This document shows positions 23,096-34,089 of a stretch of 64,000 nt of DNA, in pieces. Origin of the DNA: Planococcus citri (Eukaryota; Arthropoda; Insecta; Hemiptera; Pseudococcidae). Numbering within the stretch: the first letter of the stretch is position 1; every line of letters starts with the position of its first letter. The DNA lies in contig NC_088677.1 of NCBI RefSeq assembly GCF_950023065.1, positions 67,667,469 through 67,731,468 on the forward strand, given 5' to 3'. Under the pieces are notes generated by a model, which searched no databases, was not told the origin of the DNA, and worked only from the letters and a program-made list of their open reading frames with translations. The position numbers were made by a program, and so were the translations under genes.

Positions 23096-24240
23096 ACACG
23101 ATCTCCAACTATATTCTACTCGCCTGGTAAAAATAGCGAATTCGGCGTCAATTTTTCATAGAAACCGAACCTTTTTTTCTTTCAGAGCCTTGAACCAGCT
23201 GAAAAAGAATATTTCGCCGAAAGATGTTTACAATCGATCACCTACGTGGTTCTGTTCGCCTGACATTTATTACCGTTTAGATGCGATTTTTAATACAAAC
23301 TGGGCACTTTACCACACGGTTATGTTACCGTATACGTTTTTCCGTTCGCGAGTTCTATCGAACCTCTCTGTATATTCTACTCGCCTAACACAAATAACCA
23401 TTTGTGTACCAATTTTGGTGCGCAAACTGGGACCTTGTGAGAAAAGCATTCAAAGATCCTACTACGAACCGCTCGATACGTTATATTCTCCCAATACGTG
23501 TAATCATTTTAGTACCAATTTTGATGCATAAACTGGGACCTTTGAAACAATTAGTACGAAAAAATGAGGTCGCGGCCTGAATATCAACGCGCAGGTGATC
23601 TCTTAACGATACATATGTGCCTAGTAATTATTACCATCTGAGTGTCGACTTTCGGACACAGTTTTAAAACACTGTCAGCGTATAGTTTGTCTTGCGCTAG
23701 AAATTACTATAACGTGGATTAGAACCTCTCGCGTAGTCATGTTCTCCTATCGAATATAACCATTTGGACGTCGATTTTTGATGCAAACCGGAACCTTTTC
23801 GTAGTTTTACCTCTATCAAGATTGATGATCAATTTCGGAACGTTGAAAATATACGAAAGACCTTTTCGCGAGTCATGTTCTCCTAACGAATGTAGCTATT
23901 TAGCCGTCAATTTTTGATGCAAAACGCAGCCCTAAATTTGTACCGAGTGTTTGATTAGCTGCCGAAAGAATTCCAACGACTGATCTGTGGCTTGAAAAAT
24001 GGTCCAGCGACTACCGTAGTGTTGCTATGTTCCTGATCACAGATATACTTCGAACGTCAATTTTTCATACAGAAAGCAACTTTTGAATTTTGGAATTATT
24101 GCGCCTTGTTGGTATGACGCGCGAACAAATGCTGCGCTATCACTTGCAATGTTGAAACCCTCTGTAGAAGCATACTCGCCTGGTAAAAATCGGATATTTT
24201 GTATCAGCATTTTTGATTCTGAACTTCTGCAACACATGGT
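23096..24240. repeat. Degenerate tandem array, unit about 110-150 bp
   Basis: Eight or more diverged units share the order TATTCTACTCGCCTx, then AxATAACCATTTxGxGTCAATTT, then TTGATGCAAACTGGGACCTTT. Copies are seen near 23112, 23380, 23490, 23745, 23885, 24030 and 24175. The open frames at 23190-23531, 24037-24255 and 24083-24325 run across units and look like by-products. Origin unknown. Confidence 0.6.
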
Positions 24241-24329
24241 GCTGTCGTGTAGCATTGTAAGTACAAAAGAAACGCCGAAAGTGATGGGAAAGTTGCGGTT
24301 GGGGAAGTTTCAGGAGTCGCAGTGAATGA

Positions 24330-25260
24330 AAAATCGTCTAGAAAACATCAAGGATGATCAGATAAGGAACGATGTAGAGCGGTGGTCCAATTTTCTCTAT
24401 CACGATGAGAGTCCATGTTTCTAATTTGGGCCTCGAGGTCTGTGGGTTCAAATTTGCAAATTAATTGAATAAATATAAAATGAGATACTCAACCAACGAG
24501 TAGGTAAGTACATACATACCATACTAAAGCTTAGAGATGAAACTGATCCTTGAAATGCTCGCCGCTCTTTTCGTATCCTGCCCCAAAATTTTTACGATCA
24601 TACAGCACGTTGAAATTTGAAAGTGAAAATCAGCAGAACGTGAATATCTAAGGAAACCACTTGAAATTTATAAAATTTAAATTACCAATTTCTGATATAT
24701 TGGGCTTGGCAGCAAGACATCATCATTCTAGATGATATGAAAAATTACTAGGTATACCGTATACGTAAGTAGGTTCATCACATCCGCATCCATACAAGCG
24801 ATCGAAAACACGAAACACCTGAAAACAACCAAATTAATTAGATAAAAATGAAACTCGAATGGCAAAAAGACAGTCATGCACTTAGAACGTTTAAATGCAA
24901 ATCGCTGACTGCAGGCATCTCAATTATTGAATAAAAAAAAAAAAAAAAAAGGAATTTAAGGAACATATTTTTCACCAAAAAAAGGACCTTAATATTATCG
25001 ATTTCTAGGTGTTTTGACCCAATATTAACACAATTATTTTATTTGCTATAAAATTGAAAAAAAACTTTGAAATTACTTTTATTTGGAATATTATTATGAA
25101 CAGGGTATCTAACGGAATTTTTCAAGCGAAAATCGCTACTTTTTCGCTATATTTTCAATATCATTAAAAAAACATTTCTACACAATTTTACCCCCCTCCC
25201 CTCATCTTTTCTCCAACTTTTTTTGTGTTATTCAGAGAACGTCACGTTTGAACATTGGCA
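24330..25260. other. Intergenic AT-rich DNA
   Basis: Only a poly(A) tract near 24930-24952 stands out. No gene or defined element ends were recognised. Confidence 0.3.
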
Positions 25261-25269
25261 TTTGTTAAT

Positions 25270-26020
25270 TTCAAAGCAATCACAATCACCGAAAGGGCAA
25301 AAGTTCTCCAAAATTTATACCAATTCAAAAAATAAATAACTCAAAACTACTCTTATTTTGATTCAGAAGTTGATTCTTTGGCCTTGGCACGTTTAGAATT
25401 CAAATTTCATACAGTAACTAATTTTATTTTTTGTAGATTTCAGTTTTAAACAAGAAAAGAAAATTGGTCCCAACAAAGCGAAGGAGAAAGTTTTCAAAAA
25501 TTCAATAATCGAAAAATTGAATAGCATTATTTTTTAGGCAAGAAGTCGATTTTGGGAGTCCTTGACATTTCCTAAATTCAATCATCAGTAATTTTGTAAT
25601 AAGTTTCGCTCGGGCAAAAGATTTTGAATGTTTATAAATTAATTCAAAAAACTATCTCTAAGATCACTTTTGATGTGAAAAATTCATTTTTCTCAGCTGT
25701 GACATTTTTTTAAATTGGAACAATAATTTTTCAGAAATTCAAATTCTAAAATAGAAAATAAAATTGACCGGAGCAAAGCGATGAGGTAAAATCTTTGAAA
25801 AACTTGGGGTGGGATTCGAGATGCAAAACAACGTTATTTTTTATGAGAAACTCCACTTTTTTTTACCATCTTTGATAATTCTGAAAATTAAGTCAAAAAT
25901 CTCACATTCGAGTACATACTTAAAATAACCTAAAAAATAGGTAAATAAATAAATAAATGTTGCACGTGCCAAGCGAGGGCGAAAGTTTTTGAAAATTCAT
26001 CAAGTCTAATTTGGAAAAAA
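25270..26020. repeat. Degenerate repeat array, spacing about 130-200 bp
   Basis: A phrase like AAAGCGAAGGxGAAAGTTTTTxAAAATTCAT recurs near 25290, 25475, 25605, 25770 and 25965, each followed by AT-rich filler with TTTTGAxTCAGAAGT-like strings. No coding potential is seen. Confidence 0.55.
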
Positions 26021-26812
26021 GAAAGGGTTCAGACGTATTCAACGTTGAAAATATATTCTTCAAATTTTCACTATCAATTCTGATAAGTGATAAGATTATG
26101 AAAATAGAAAAAAATTGACGACATAAAGAAAATCACTATTTTACGCAATTTTTTCTCTTTTTGATAGGTAGGTACAATGATAATTTTTTTCAAGACAAGG
26201 GAAAATCATAAAAATAAGGATCTAAAAAGGACTGTCTGAGAAAAAAGGACTTTTAAGGACCATGATTGAAAAAAGGACAAGTTCTTTATAAAAAGGACCA
26301 ATTGAGATGCCTGTAAGACTGTAAAAAATGCATTCTTGGACCATGCATGTCTTGTACACTTTGGCGAGAACGACAAGACAAGATATCATCAAAAAATGAA
26401 AACTTCTGTTAGTAATCGCTTCCCAACCTAAAGCTTTTCTTTCTAGTGAAATATTATTAATTATCAATTCAACGCAAACATTATTCAATATTAATAAGAC
26501 TTGCTGAAAAATACCTACTAAATTTGAGGGGAGTCTGAAGAATCCAAACTGGATGTATGATGTATTTACATTTGATAGAAAAAACAAACAACTTCCAATT
26601 CCAATTTCCGAATCTGATTTGATCAAGTGTTTATCTGCGAATTCCGCATTCATGCTTTTTCTTTAGAAGCTCCATAGCCATAGCCTTACCTACGATGCCG
26701 CAGATATCTTGAATGTATAATTTGCTGCAACGAATAGAGACATTTTTGGCTTAGAATATTTGCACCACAAAACGCTTATTCAATGAATATTTCAATTTTT
26801 AAGACAGAATTT

Positions 26813-27097
26813 CAACTGAGGAGCTCATTGCAAAAATAGCCCTTGTCACTTTGAAAAAAAATTGGGAAGGTTCTTTTCTCCACTGCATTGTAAGTATGGA
26901 TGCATAAGTATGATAGCCCTCTAAAAGTTTTTCTGAGAGTAACAGGTATAACAGGAATTACTCAAGTTGATAAAAAAATCACTTTGAATAGCCTACACTA
27001 TACTAATTCATCAGTACTTTACAGTGATTTTTTGTCTTGCTTATTTTTTATTTTCATTTTGGACAAGGGCTATTTTTGCAATAAAGCTCCTCAACTT
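26813..27097. mobile_element. Small MITE with imperfect terminal inverted repeats
   Basis: AACTGAGGAGCTCATTGCAA and the following AAATAGCCCTTGTC near 26814-26848 are the near reverse complement of 27062-27096. About 280 bp are enclosed, without a gene. Target duplications were not resolved. Confidence 0.6.
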
Positions 27098-27469
27098 ATT
27101 CAAGCTATAGACTAAAGAAGTCAAAGAAGTGTGATTGGTTGAAAAAACACGGTCAGCGATGAAAACACCAGCAGAATTGAGAATTAACATCCAAAAACAT
27201 GAAATATGTAGCTGAAGCTGATCATGATAAGTACGTACCTATAATGAAGAACAAATATGACGAATCGACGATTGATGAATGATGGTTCAGCTTCCAATTT
27301 CACGAAATCGAACTAAGGAACAAATACCACTGTCTGGAGAAGTATAATACGAGCCTGGATCAATTTTTTAAAAAATCGTTTAAAATTAATGGACAATAAT
27401 TGGAACAAATAATTAAGTAAAGTACTTTTCAATGGCAAAAATACAGGGTGGCCAGAAATATCGGGTACC

Positions 27470-27653
27470 TGTGGGAAATAGTCATCGTAATTACGCGGTA
27501 TTTACGTACACGCGCCTTCTCGATCTCGTGTATTCGATTCCCTGACTAGCGTTTATGTTCTCGAAGCGTTAAGATGTAATTTCAATGTTCCTTGTTAATT
27601 TCTATAATAAACGTTGTTATTTGTTGTTGACGTGCGTTAATATGTTTCCTACA
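27470..27653 (+). repeat. 5' LTR of the Gag-only element
   Basis: It starts TG and ends CA, and contains a TATAATAAACG segment with a possible poly(A) signal about 45 bp before its end. A possible primer-binding region, TTCAGAAGTGGTCGGACC, follows at once. Confidence 0.88.
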
Positions 27654-27757
27654 TATTCAGAAGTGGTCGGACCTGTGTCTCGTATGACATCGCTATCGTT
27701 ACATTCGTTTTTGAAGTGTTGAAAGTTCTTGTGTTGTTCTCGATCACCCTCGAAAGC

Positions 27758-28483
27758 ATGGCGGCATCGAAAAATACGATTCCAATTGATACGGTGAGTG
27801 AAATTGTTCGAGCGGCTAGCAGCGCTGTGCTATTGCCCAACATTCCACACTTTACCGGCGAAGTATCATCGACGGAAGCGAAACAGTGGCTGAACAGCAT
27901 CGAAAACCAAGCAACCATTGCCGGGTGGAACAATATACAGAAATTAGAAGCAGCGAAGCGTTTATTGCTAAAAGCGGCCAAAACCTGGTATCTCCTGTCC
28001 GCAGACGATATCAAAACGTGGTATGACTTTCGACAGCAATTTTCCGAGACGTTTATCGGAAGCGAAACCAACGTAGTCGACAAGTGGGAGCGTTTTTCCC
28101 TCCGAGCCCAAAACGAAAACGAGTCACCGATCGAATACATCTTCGATAAGCTGCGGTTAGCTAAAGATGTCGGCGCATCAGTGACAGATTCGAAAAATGC
28201 GGTATGTTCTGGTTTTAAAAACGAGGAAATGGCCAACTTCCTACGTGTATACGATTATTCGAAAGCGGCGGATTGGACCAGACGTCTTCGTGAGTTCCAG
28301 TCAAGCAAACCATCGTTAAATCGTCCTTCATCGCCCAGTGATTCGTCATCTGACAACGATTCGAATTCCGAGGAGAAATCGAGTGGCTGCCTTTCTAACG
28401 TTTCTGAAAGCGGTCCATTTCAACGAGGAAAATCGTGTGTCGAGGACGACACACCGGAAAGGATGGCCGATTGTGGGAAATAG
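27758..28483 (+). CDS. Retrotransposon Gag-like protein
   Basis: The first ATG with a good start context (27758) gives 241 residues. The region from about residue 30 to 150 has the layout of the retrotransposon Gag domain. It reads LLPNIPHFTGE, then WLNSIENQATIAGW, then KAAKTWYLL and TWYDFRQQFSETFIG; the W-x-x-F-x-x-x-F run is the family hallmark. A Ser/Asp/Glu-rich tail follows, with only isolated cysteines and no CCHC zinc knuckle. The last four codons and the TAG lie inside the 3' LTR, which begins at 28472. The protein would build the virus-like particle of the element. The minus-strand frame at 27649-28236 is a shadow. Confidence 0.85.
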   Translation: MAASKNTIPIDTVSEIVRAASSAVLLPNIPHFTGEVSSTEAKQWLNSIENQATIAGWNNIQKLEAAKRLLLKAAKTWYLLSADDIKTWYDFRQQFSETFIGSETNVVDKWERFSLRAQNENESPIEYIFDKLRLAKDVGASVTDSKNAVCSGFKNEEMANFLRVYDYSKAADWTRRLREFQSSKPSLNRPSSPSDSSSDNDSNSEEKSSGCLSNVSESGPFQRGKSCVEDDTPERMADCGK

Positions 28484-28655
28484 TCATCGTAATTACGCGG
28501 TATTTACGTACACGCGCCTTCTCGATCTCGTGTATTCGATTCCCTGACTAGCGTTTATGTTCTCGAAGCGTTAAGATGTAATTTCAATGTTCCTTGTTAA
28601 TTTTTATAATAAACGTTGTTATTTGTTGTTGACGTGCGTTAATATGTTTCCTACA
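28472..28655 (+). repeat. 3' LTR of the Gag-only element
   Basis: It is 184 bp like the 5' copy, with one C/T difference seen (TTTCTATAA against TTTTTATAA). A purine-rich stretch, GGAAAGGATGG, just before it may serve as the polypurine tract. Confidence 0.88.
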
Positions 28656-28847
28656 GTACCCCTAAGAAAGTTTTTCATTAAAAATATAGGTTGGCAACGT
28701 GAAATAGATGCATATGATTGGTGGAATGTTATCTCTCCAGTCCAACAACCAATCATGTGTTATCATTATTATCATTCACTGAGACCAACCGAAGTATTTA
28801 GTTAGAAAACTTTTTTAGGGGTACTCGATATTTCTGGCCACCCTGTA

Positions 28848-29422
28848 ATAAAATATTTATACTACCTGAGCGAGTGAGCGTGGGCTAAGGGCTTAGGGCT
28901 AGTTCAATTTTAGTGGCTTGGCTAATTGGCTACGATATTACACAATGCGAATCGTCGATTCATACCTAGGATTTCTCATTTTTCAAGCAACACACAGTAT
29001 TAAAGGTATTAACAAGCTTACCGAGTAAATTTCACAATTTTAGAGTGAACATTCTGTCATTATTCATTCATATTCAAAAATTTGAAATCCGACCGAAGAA
29101 ATTTAGAAAATGAACTGAACAACGAATTCCGTCGAAATCTTCCGAAGTCAGCCGGAAAATCTACTCCTGTAGGAAATATAGACGCTGGTCGCTTACGCTG
29201 ATTTGTAAATAAACAAGCCATTGATAAAAAACAATATATTTTTACAAAAAGTTTTTTTCATTTTATTTCCAACATATCGGAAATTTTAAGATTTGGACTC
29301 TAATTTCTATAAATTCATACTTCGTGCTTCGTTTCAAATCTTCAAATCCGGTAAATCATCTCAAATACTGCGTGTATTTCTTCCGAATGTTCGTTATCAG
29401 CTGATAGAAACACATCTCTCGA
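28848..29422 (+). promoter_or_regulatory. Upstream region and probable first exon of MATH-BTB gene 1
   Basis: No coding sequence. A GTAAGT donor at 29423 pairs with the TTTGTCACCAG acceptor ending at 29513, giving a 90-base 5'-UTR intron. Promoter elements are not identifiable. Confidence 0.4.
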
Positions 29423-29542
29423 GTAAGTTCGAGTAAATTTATCAAAACATTCGTTATTTTCTACCAATAATTCTAGTTAAAAAAATATCCCTAATGTTTT
29501 CATTTGTCACCAGCTTCAACTGGCTTTCCAATTATCCCCGAT

Positions 29543-30634
29543 ATGGCCGATGTGAACGCAGTAAACATTCCTCATGACGATTCCGTTGACATAATTCTAC
29601 CGGAAGTACGATGTTTCACCAAAGTTCGAAACGTTAAGTGTAAATTCACTTGGAAAATTCAACACTACAAGACAGCCTGCGGTAAAAAAGGCGTTATACT
29701 GAAATCGCTCCCTTTCTCGGCTACAAACGATACTTGTAATTGGTTTCTAGAGCTTCATGCTAAAGACGACGATTATAATTATTTGGGATTATATCTAAAA
29801 GCGTACAGTATCGATGAAGTATCAAAATACGGTCCGTTGGCGGGTGATTTGAAATTCTCCATAATTAACAACGAAGGTCAAGAAACTACCACCAGAAAAG
29901 AAGATTTCTCTGTAACCACATCTAAAACACATCATTGTTTCGAATATTTTATTAAAAACGACGAGTTATTAAATAACGAGATTAAATTATTACCGCAAAA
30001 TACGCTGACGATTTTGTGCGAAGTTAATTTCGTCAAACACGAGAGTAAGATCGACTTCCCCGAGCAATATTGTTTTACGGATTCCGAAACCGACGATGTA
30101 AATCCTTTGACGGAATTTGAAAAATTATACACCAAAGAAGATTACAGCGATATAACGATTTACGTTAATGGTAAACCGTACCCAGCGCATAGAACCATTC
30201 TCGCAGCTCGTAGTCCTGTATTCGCTGCTATGCTGAAACACAATACGAAAGAAAATCAATTAAGTCGTATCGACGTGAAGGATATCGACGAACAAGTTTT
30301 TCTCGAAGCGTTACGTTTTATTTATACCGGAAAAGTACAAGATCTTGAAATACTGGCTTTCGAACTATTACCGGTCGCTGACAAGTATGATCTGAAGAAA
30401 TTGAAGGCGAAATGCGAAATCGTGTTGTTTTCGAAAATGTCCGCGGAGACTGTGGTGAAAATTTTAGTATTGGCTGATATGCATAATGTTAAATCTTTGA
30501 AAACTCGGGCTATCGATTACATTAGAGCGTACTCGCTTAGTGTGGTGAATTTAATGGATAAGGAAGCCTGGAATGATCTCACATCTAGACCACAGCTGAT
30601 GAAGGATATACTCGAATCGTATATGAAGAGGTAG
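29543..30634 (+). CDS. MATH-BTB protein 1 (SPOP/TDPOZ-like), subfamily A
   Basis: 363 residues. An N-terminal MATH domain spans about 31-165 (FTWKIQHY near 35-42; LLPQNTLTILCEV near 149-161). A BTB/POZ domain spans about 193-300 (YSDITIYVNGKPYPAHRTIL; FIYTGK at 259-264). A short BACK-like helical part runs to the end (SKMSAETVVKILVLADMHNV). Proteins of this build recruit substrates through MATH and bind cullin-3 through BTB, acting as ubiquitin ligase adaptors. The tail is short and lacks the nuclear localisation signal of SPOP. The ATG at 29543 (MADVN) is chosen because it follows the splice acceptor at 29513 and matches the MAD start of gene 2. A longer frame from a TTG crosses the acceptor and is unlikely. 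The coding region is a single exon. Poly(A) signal at 30723-30728. Confidence 0.9.
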   Translation: MADVNAVNIPHDDSVDIILPEVRCFTKVRNVKCKFTWKIQHYKTACGKKGVILKSLPFSATNDTCNWFLELHAKDDDYNYLGLYLKAYSIDEVSKYGPLAGDLKFSIINNEGQETTTRKEDFSVTTSKTHHCFEYFIKNDELLNNEIKLLPQNTLTILCEVNFVKHESKIDFPEQYCFTDSETDDVNPLTEFEKLYTKEDYSDITIYVNGKPYPAHRTILAARSPVFAAMLKHNTKENQLSRIDVKDIDEQVFLEALRFIYTGKVQDLEILAFELLPVADKYDLKKLKAKCEIVLFSKMSAETVVKILVLADMHNVKSLKTRAIDYIRAYSLSVVNLMDKEAWNDLTSRPQLMKDILESYMKR

Positions 30635-31455
30635 ATTTAATGTGAGCGGTGCTCAAATGGATTTTTGTGGCGAATGAAAATAATTTTCATGTTTTGTTTA
30701 TCTATTTTACGTAGGATTTGTAAATAAATTTAGATATTTCTTGGTATCGGTATGTTGGAAAATCCTGTATCTTCCTTCATTTTTTGCTGCAAGCATTTCG
30801 TAGAAATGTAGAAATATAAGTATTTCGATTTTTATATTCAACTTTTTCGTTTTCTTGTAATTTTAAATTATGTGCGGAAAATGTTTAGTAAATTTTAAAA
30901 TTTGTATTGTTTTTTCTTCGTTGATGCGAATGATTGAAAAATTATTTCGAATTCAAATAATTCGTAATTTCGTGCATCAATTTAAAATAATCAAGTTTCG
31001 ATCAGTTTTGGCTGCACTCTGATATTAACTATCAATATGGAATAGCTCTGACAGAAATTTTAGTATTTTTTAATTTCTATAAACAAAAAAAACACATTTT
31101 TATGTGAAGAAGGAAAATTGAAATGAGTGTCTCGGTGATTGAAGTTAGCCAACAGTCAGCTGAACTACGTAGGAGGAGAAGAGAAGGGAGGAGATCATCC
31201 CCATCAACGTGCCGAGCGATGCCAATCTGTGTTATCAGTAAAATGTGCACGTTTTTTCGTGAACGGATTCTATTTTAAGTACGTAAACGAAGTCATCCAT
31301 GTAGGTATTATCACTTACATTACTTCAGGATTTGATTAGTTCATCTTCGAGTGTAACTCAATTTATATCTTATATAGTCTTATAACCGGAAAGTTCTGTA
31401 CTTTGCGAACGCGTCTGTGAAACAATATTTCAAGTCAAAGTTGAAGATCGCATCA
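30635..31455. other. 3' UTR of gene 1 and upstream region of gene 2
   Basis: It contains AATAAA at 30723-30728 for gene 1. Farther on a probable first exon of gene 2 ends at a GTGAGC donor at 31457. No other gene is seen; the short frame at 31139-31339 has no support. Confidence 0.45.
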
Positions 31456-31589
31456 GGTGAGCAAATACAAACCGAAAAGGAAAAACTTTTCCTAAAATAT
31501 CCAATTCGTAAGTGTATTTCAATTCCTCGTGTGTTTGTTCAGCTCAATTATATATTTGTGTTTTCACAGGAAGATTTACGTTCTTCAGA

Positions 31590-32669
31590 ATGGCTGATAA
31601 TCCTGTTCCTGTTCAGGAAAATAACGTAGTCCATAACGAAAACTGGTGTTGTACCAAGATACGTAAAGTAATATGCGGATACACATGGACGATTCAAGAT
31701 TACAAGTCGGCTTGCAGTGTTAAAGGCACTATATTAAAATCGCCGGTATTTTCAGCCACCGCCGGTTCGTGTAAATGGTATATAAAAGTGTATCCCAGAA
31801 CCGAAGACGGTGATATGGAGTTATATCTCGAAGCAATCAATTCGGACGAAGTTGAGAAGTACGGTGTGGTCTGCGGAGACTTGAAATTTTCCTTGATAAA
31901 TTCAGAAGGTCAAGAAGCGAATGTTAAAAAAACCGATTTCATGTTAGACGAAGATGATACAAACGCTGGTTTCGCAGAATTCATCAGCAACGAGTATTTA
32001 TTTTCAGACGCGAACCGGCTCCTACCGCAGGGTAAATTGACCATTCATTGCGAAGTGATCACAATCTGTCAAGATGATTTAGTCCATGTATCTGGTCTGT
32101 GTGATCAGAAAACTCTATTCGAAATACACGAATGTAATCCTTTGAAAGAATTCGGCAAATTGATGAATAACGCCGATTTTAGCGATATCACGATCTGCGT
32201 CGACGGTAAAGAATTCCCAGCGCATAAGAGCATCCTAGCTGGACGCAGTCGAGTATTCGCCGCAATGCTTCAACACGAGATGAAAGAAAATCAACTGAAT
32301 CGTATCGTTATCGAAGACATCGACGAGAATACGTTTCTAGAAGCGTTACGTTTCATATACACCGGAAAAGTGCAGAATATAGAAACGATAGCGTTCAAAT
32401 TGTTACCAGTAGCTGATAGATACGATCTTCAAGAGCTTAAACTCATGTGCGAGAAGGTATTGAGTAGCAAGCTGTGCAAGGATACGGTTGTGAAAACGTT
32501 GATATTTTCTGATACTCACGATGTGAAGAATTTAAAAGCTTGGACTATCGAGTACATCAAAGTAAACTCCATTGATATACTGAATTCGATGGGTTCGGAA
32601 GGTTGGGATGAGCTTGTATCGAGACCGAATTTAATGAAAGATGTGCTCACAGAGTATATGAAGAAATAG
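31590..32669 (+). CDS. MATH-BTB protein 2 (SPOP/TDPOZ-like), subfamily A
   Basis: 359 residues, intronless. The 5'-UTR intron runs from 31457 (GTGAGC) to the TTTTCACAG acceptor at 31569, and the ATG lies 20 bases after it. MATH starts near residue 27 (YTWTIQDY) and ends near 155 (LLPQGKLTIHCEV). BTB follows (FSDITICVDGKEFPAHKSIL, FIYTGKVQN), then a BACK-like tail. It is the closest relative of gene 1: both share the ADxxD(V/I)KxLK tail and the MAD start. They lie 1 kb apart in the same direction, a clear tandem pair. Probable cullin-3 adaptor with unknown substrate. The frame extended upstream to 31512 crosses the acceptor and is not used. Poly(A) signal at 32804-32809. Confidence 0.9.
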   Translation: MADNPVPVQENNVVHNENWCCTKIRKVICGYTWTIQDYKSACSVKGTILKSPVFSATAGSCKWYIKVYPRTEDGDMELYLEAINSDEVEKYGVVCGDLKFSLINSEGQEANVKKTDFMLDEDDTNAGFAEFISNEYLFSDANRLLPQGKLTIHCEVITICQDDLVHVSGLCDQKTLFEIHECNPLKEFGKLMNNADFSDITICVDGKEFPAHKSILAGRSRVFAAMLQHEMKENQLNRIVIEDIDENTFLEALRFIYTGKVQNIETIAFKLLPVADRYDLQELKLMCEKVLSSKLCKDTVVKTLIFSDTHDVKNLKAWTIEYIKVNSIDILNSMGSEGWDELVSRPNLMKDVLTEYMKK

Positions 32670-33659
32670 GTTTCTGTTTGTATTCGAATCGAGTTTGTGT
32701 GTTTTTTAAATGGTTACATTTTTTTTTAATTTTAAAAATACCTATTTATTTTTTAGAATTTATTCGTGTTTGTATACTCGTAAATAGGTATCGTCTATAG
32801 TGTAATAAATATAGTGATTTTTCTTACTCATTTCGTGAATATCTGGTTCGATAGCGATACCTAGTTGTTAGTTGAAAATTGAAATTCGTTGATTGTCAAT
32901 TGAAAAATTAAAGTCTGCCAGCTGTCTGTCTGTAGCTCTTTAGTTTGGTGTTATTTTGAAATCTTCAACTTGTAATTTACTTACGTAGATATCAGTAATC
33001 ACTTTTGTAATACCTGTTAGTTATTAATCTCATTTCAACTGTAAGTCGTACCTAAAGAATAAAATTGAAATTTCAAAAAAAAAATTCCTCTCTTATAAAA
33101 ATTAGACATAGGATCGTTAATCAATTATTTTCGTATAGCTGAAGTTTCATGAAGTAGGTACACACGTACTTCACTTGGCATCATTTTTTTCCTTCTGCAT
33201 CTACTCGAGCTGGTGAAAATTCAAGAGGGAGAAGATTCAAATCAGTCTCTTCATTCATTCTTCATTTTTTAGTCAAAACTTGAATCAAAAAAGAAACTTA
33301 CTAGAAGAAAAACAATCAACAATTCAACATTGAATATTGATCATTCTGATGTGAACGAAACGAACGGAAATGAAAAGTGTAATTTGAGAGTATTATTTGA
33401 AAATGTGAAATTAATAATTGAATAGGCAAGTAGTACTGAAGTTTACTCAAAAAATGAAATCTCTTGCATTTTAGAAATTCACAAGATGTAAAAGTACCTA
33501 CTATATGCAGGCGACAAAATACATTTATGAGTAAATAGTAAATCATCTGTTCATCGGGGAATGGAATAAATGAAAATTTGAATTTTTTAAAAATAAAAAT
33601 GGAATGGAGAATGGTAACGGTAGTAACGGAAATCGGAAAAGACAGAGGTTCTCAAAATG
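32670..33659. other. 3' UTR of gene 2 and intergenic DNA
   Basis: AATAAA at 32804-32809, then AT-rich DNA without supported genes. The 33316-33546 minus frame has no recognisable content. Confidence 0.4.
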
Positions 33660-33667
33660 TGACGTCA
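33660..33667. promoter_or_regulatory. CRE-like TGACGTCA upstream of gene 3
   Basis: A perfect CREB/ATF palindrome sits about 100 bp before the donor (33766) of the 5'-UTR intron of gene 3, in a GC- and pyrimidine-rich stretch. The position suits a core promoter element. Confidence 0.5.
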
Positions 33668-34089
33668 TCGTCGTCGTCTCCTTCCCTCTCCCTTCTCCAT
33701 GGTTACTGAATCAGTGTGAACTGTGAACCGAACTCTTATCATCATCAACAAAATTTTTACAATAGGTAAGTGTTTAGTAGTTTCTGACCAAATTTCATTT
33801 TGAAATTAGAAGAATTTGGGACAAGTGTAATAAATTCGCCAATACTCTTGAACGGAAGAATAGGGGAAAGATCGAAGCAAATTTCGAACAGTGTTTGAAT
33901 GAAATCTACGCTGTGAAAAACTGGTAATGTGCATTTATTTACTTGTAGACTATAACTGTCTTATTGATACACTGCAATAATCAGCTCGTATGATAATTTT
34001 CGTTTTACTATTCTGTTTTCAGCTTAACTATTTGATTTTCAAACGTCGAGGTTTGCAAAGGCCGAAGTCGAGCGGTCAAAAGTATTAAT

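Larger units (their letters stand above)
27470..28655 (+). mobile_element. Gag-only LTR retrotransposon, recently inserted
   Basis: Two 184-bp direct repeats (27470-27653 and 28472-28655) start TGTGGG and end CCTACA, and differ at one position that I could see. They are flanked by a 5-bp duplication GTACC (27465-27469 and 28656-28660). The 818-bp interior carries a single Gag reading frame and no protease, reverse transcriptase, RNase H or integrase. Near-identical LTRs and clean target duplication indicate a young insertion, so it probably moved with enzymes supplied in trans. Confidence 0.93.
27444..28845. mobile_element. TA-flanked MITE carrying an LTR element
   Basis: The left end CAGGGTGGCCAGAAATATCG (27444) and right end CGATATTTCTGGCCACCCTG (28845) form inverted repeats of about 45 bp. 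These continue across the later insertion into CCTAAGAAAGTTTT and CCTAAAAAAGTTTT. TA flanks both sides (27442-27443, 28846-28847). Without the 1.19-kb insert the element is about 211 bp, a Tc1/mariner-type MITE. Confidence 0.88.

Noticed and set aside
23190..23531. 113-codon frame
   Set aside because: It runs across units of a degenerate tandem array and has no domain or signal.
24400..24460. Box B-like GGGTTCAAAT suggesting another SINE
   Set aside because: No matching box A at the right distance and no second copy noticed.
26222..26653. 143-codon hydrophobic minus-strand frame
   Set aside because: AT-rich composition alone explains it; no start context, domain or splice support.
29504..29542. 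Longer N terminus for MATH-BTB gene 1 starting at a TTG
   Set aside because: It crosses a good splice acceptor at 29513, is not ATG-initiated, and its relatives start at the MAD Met.
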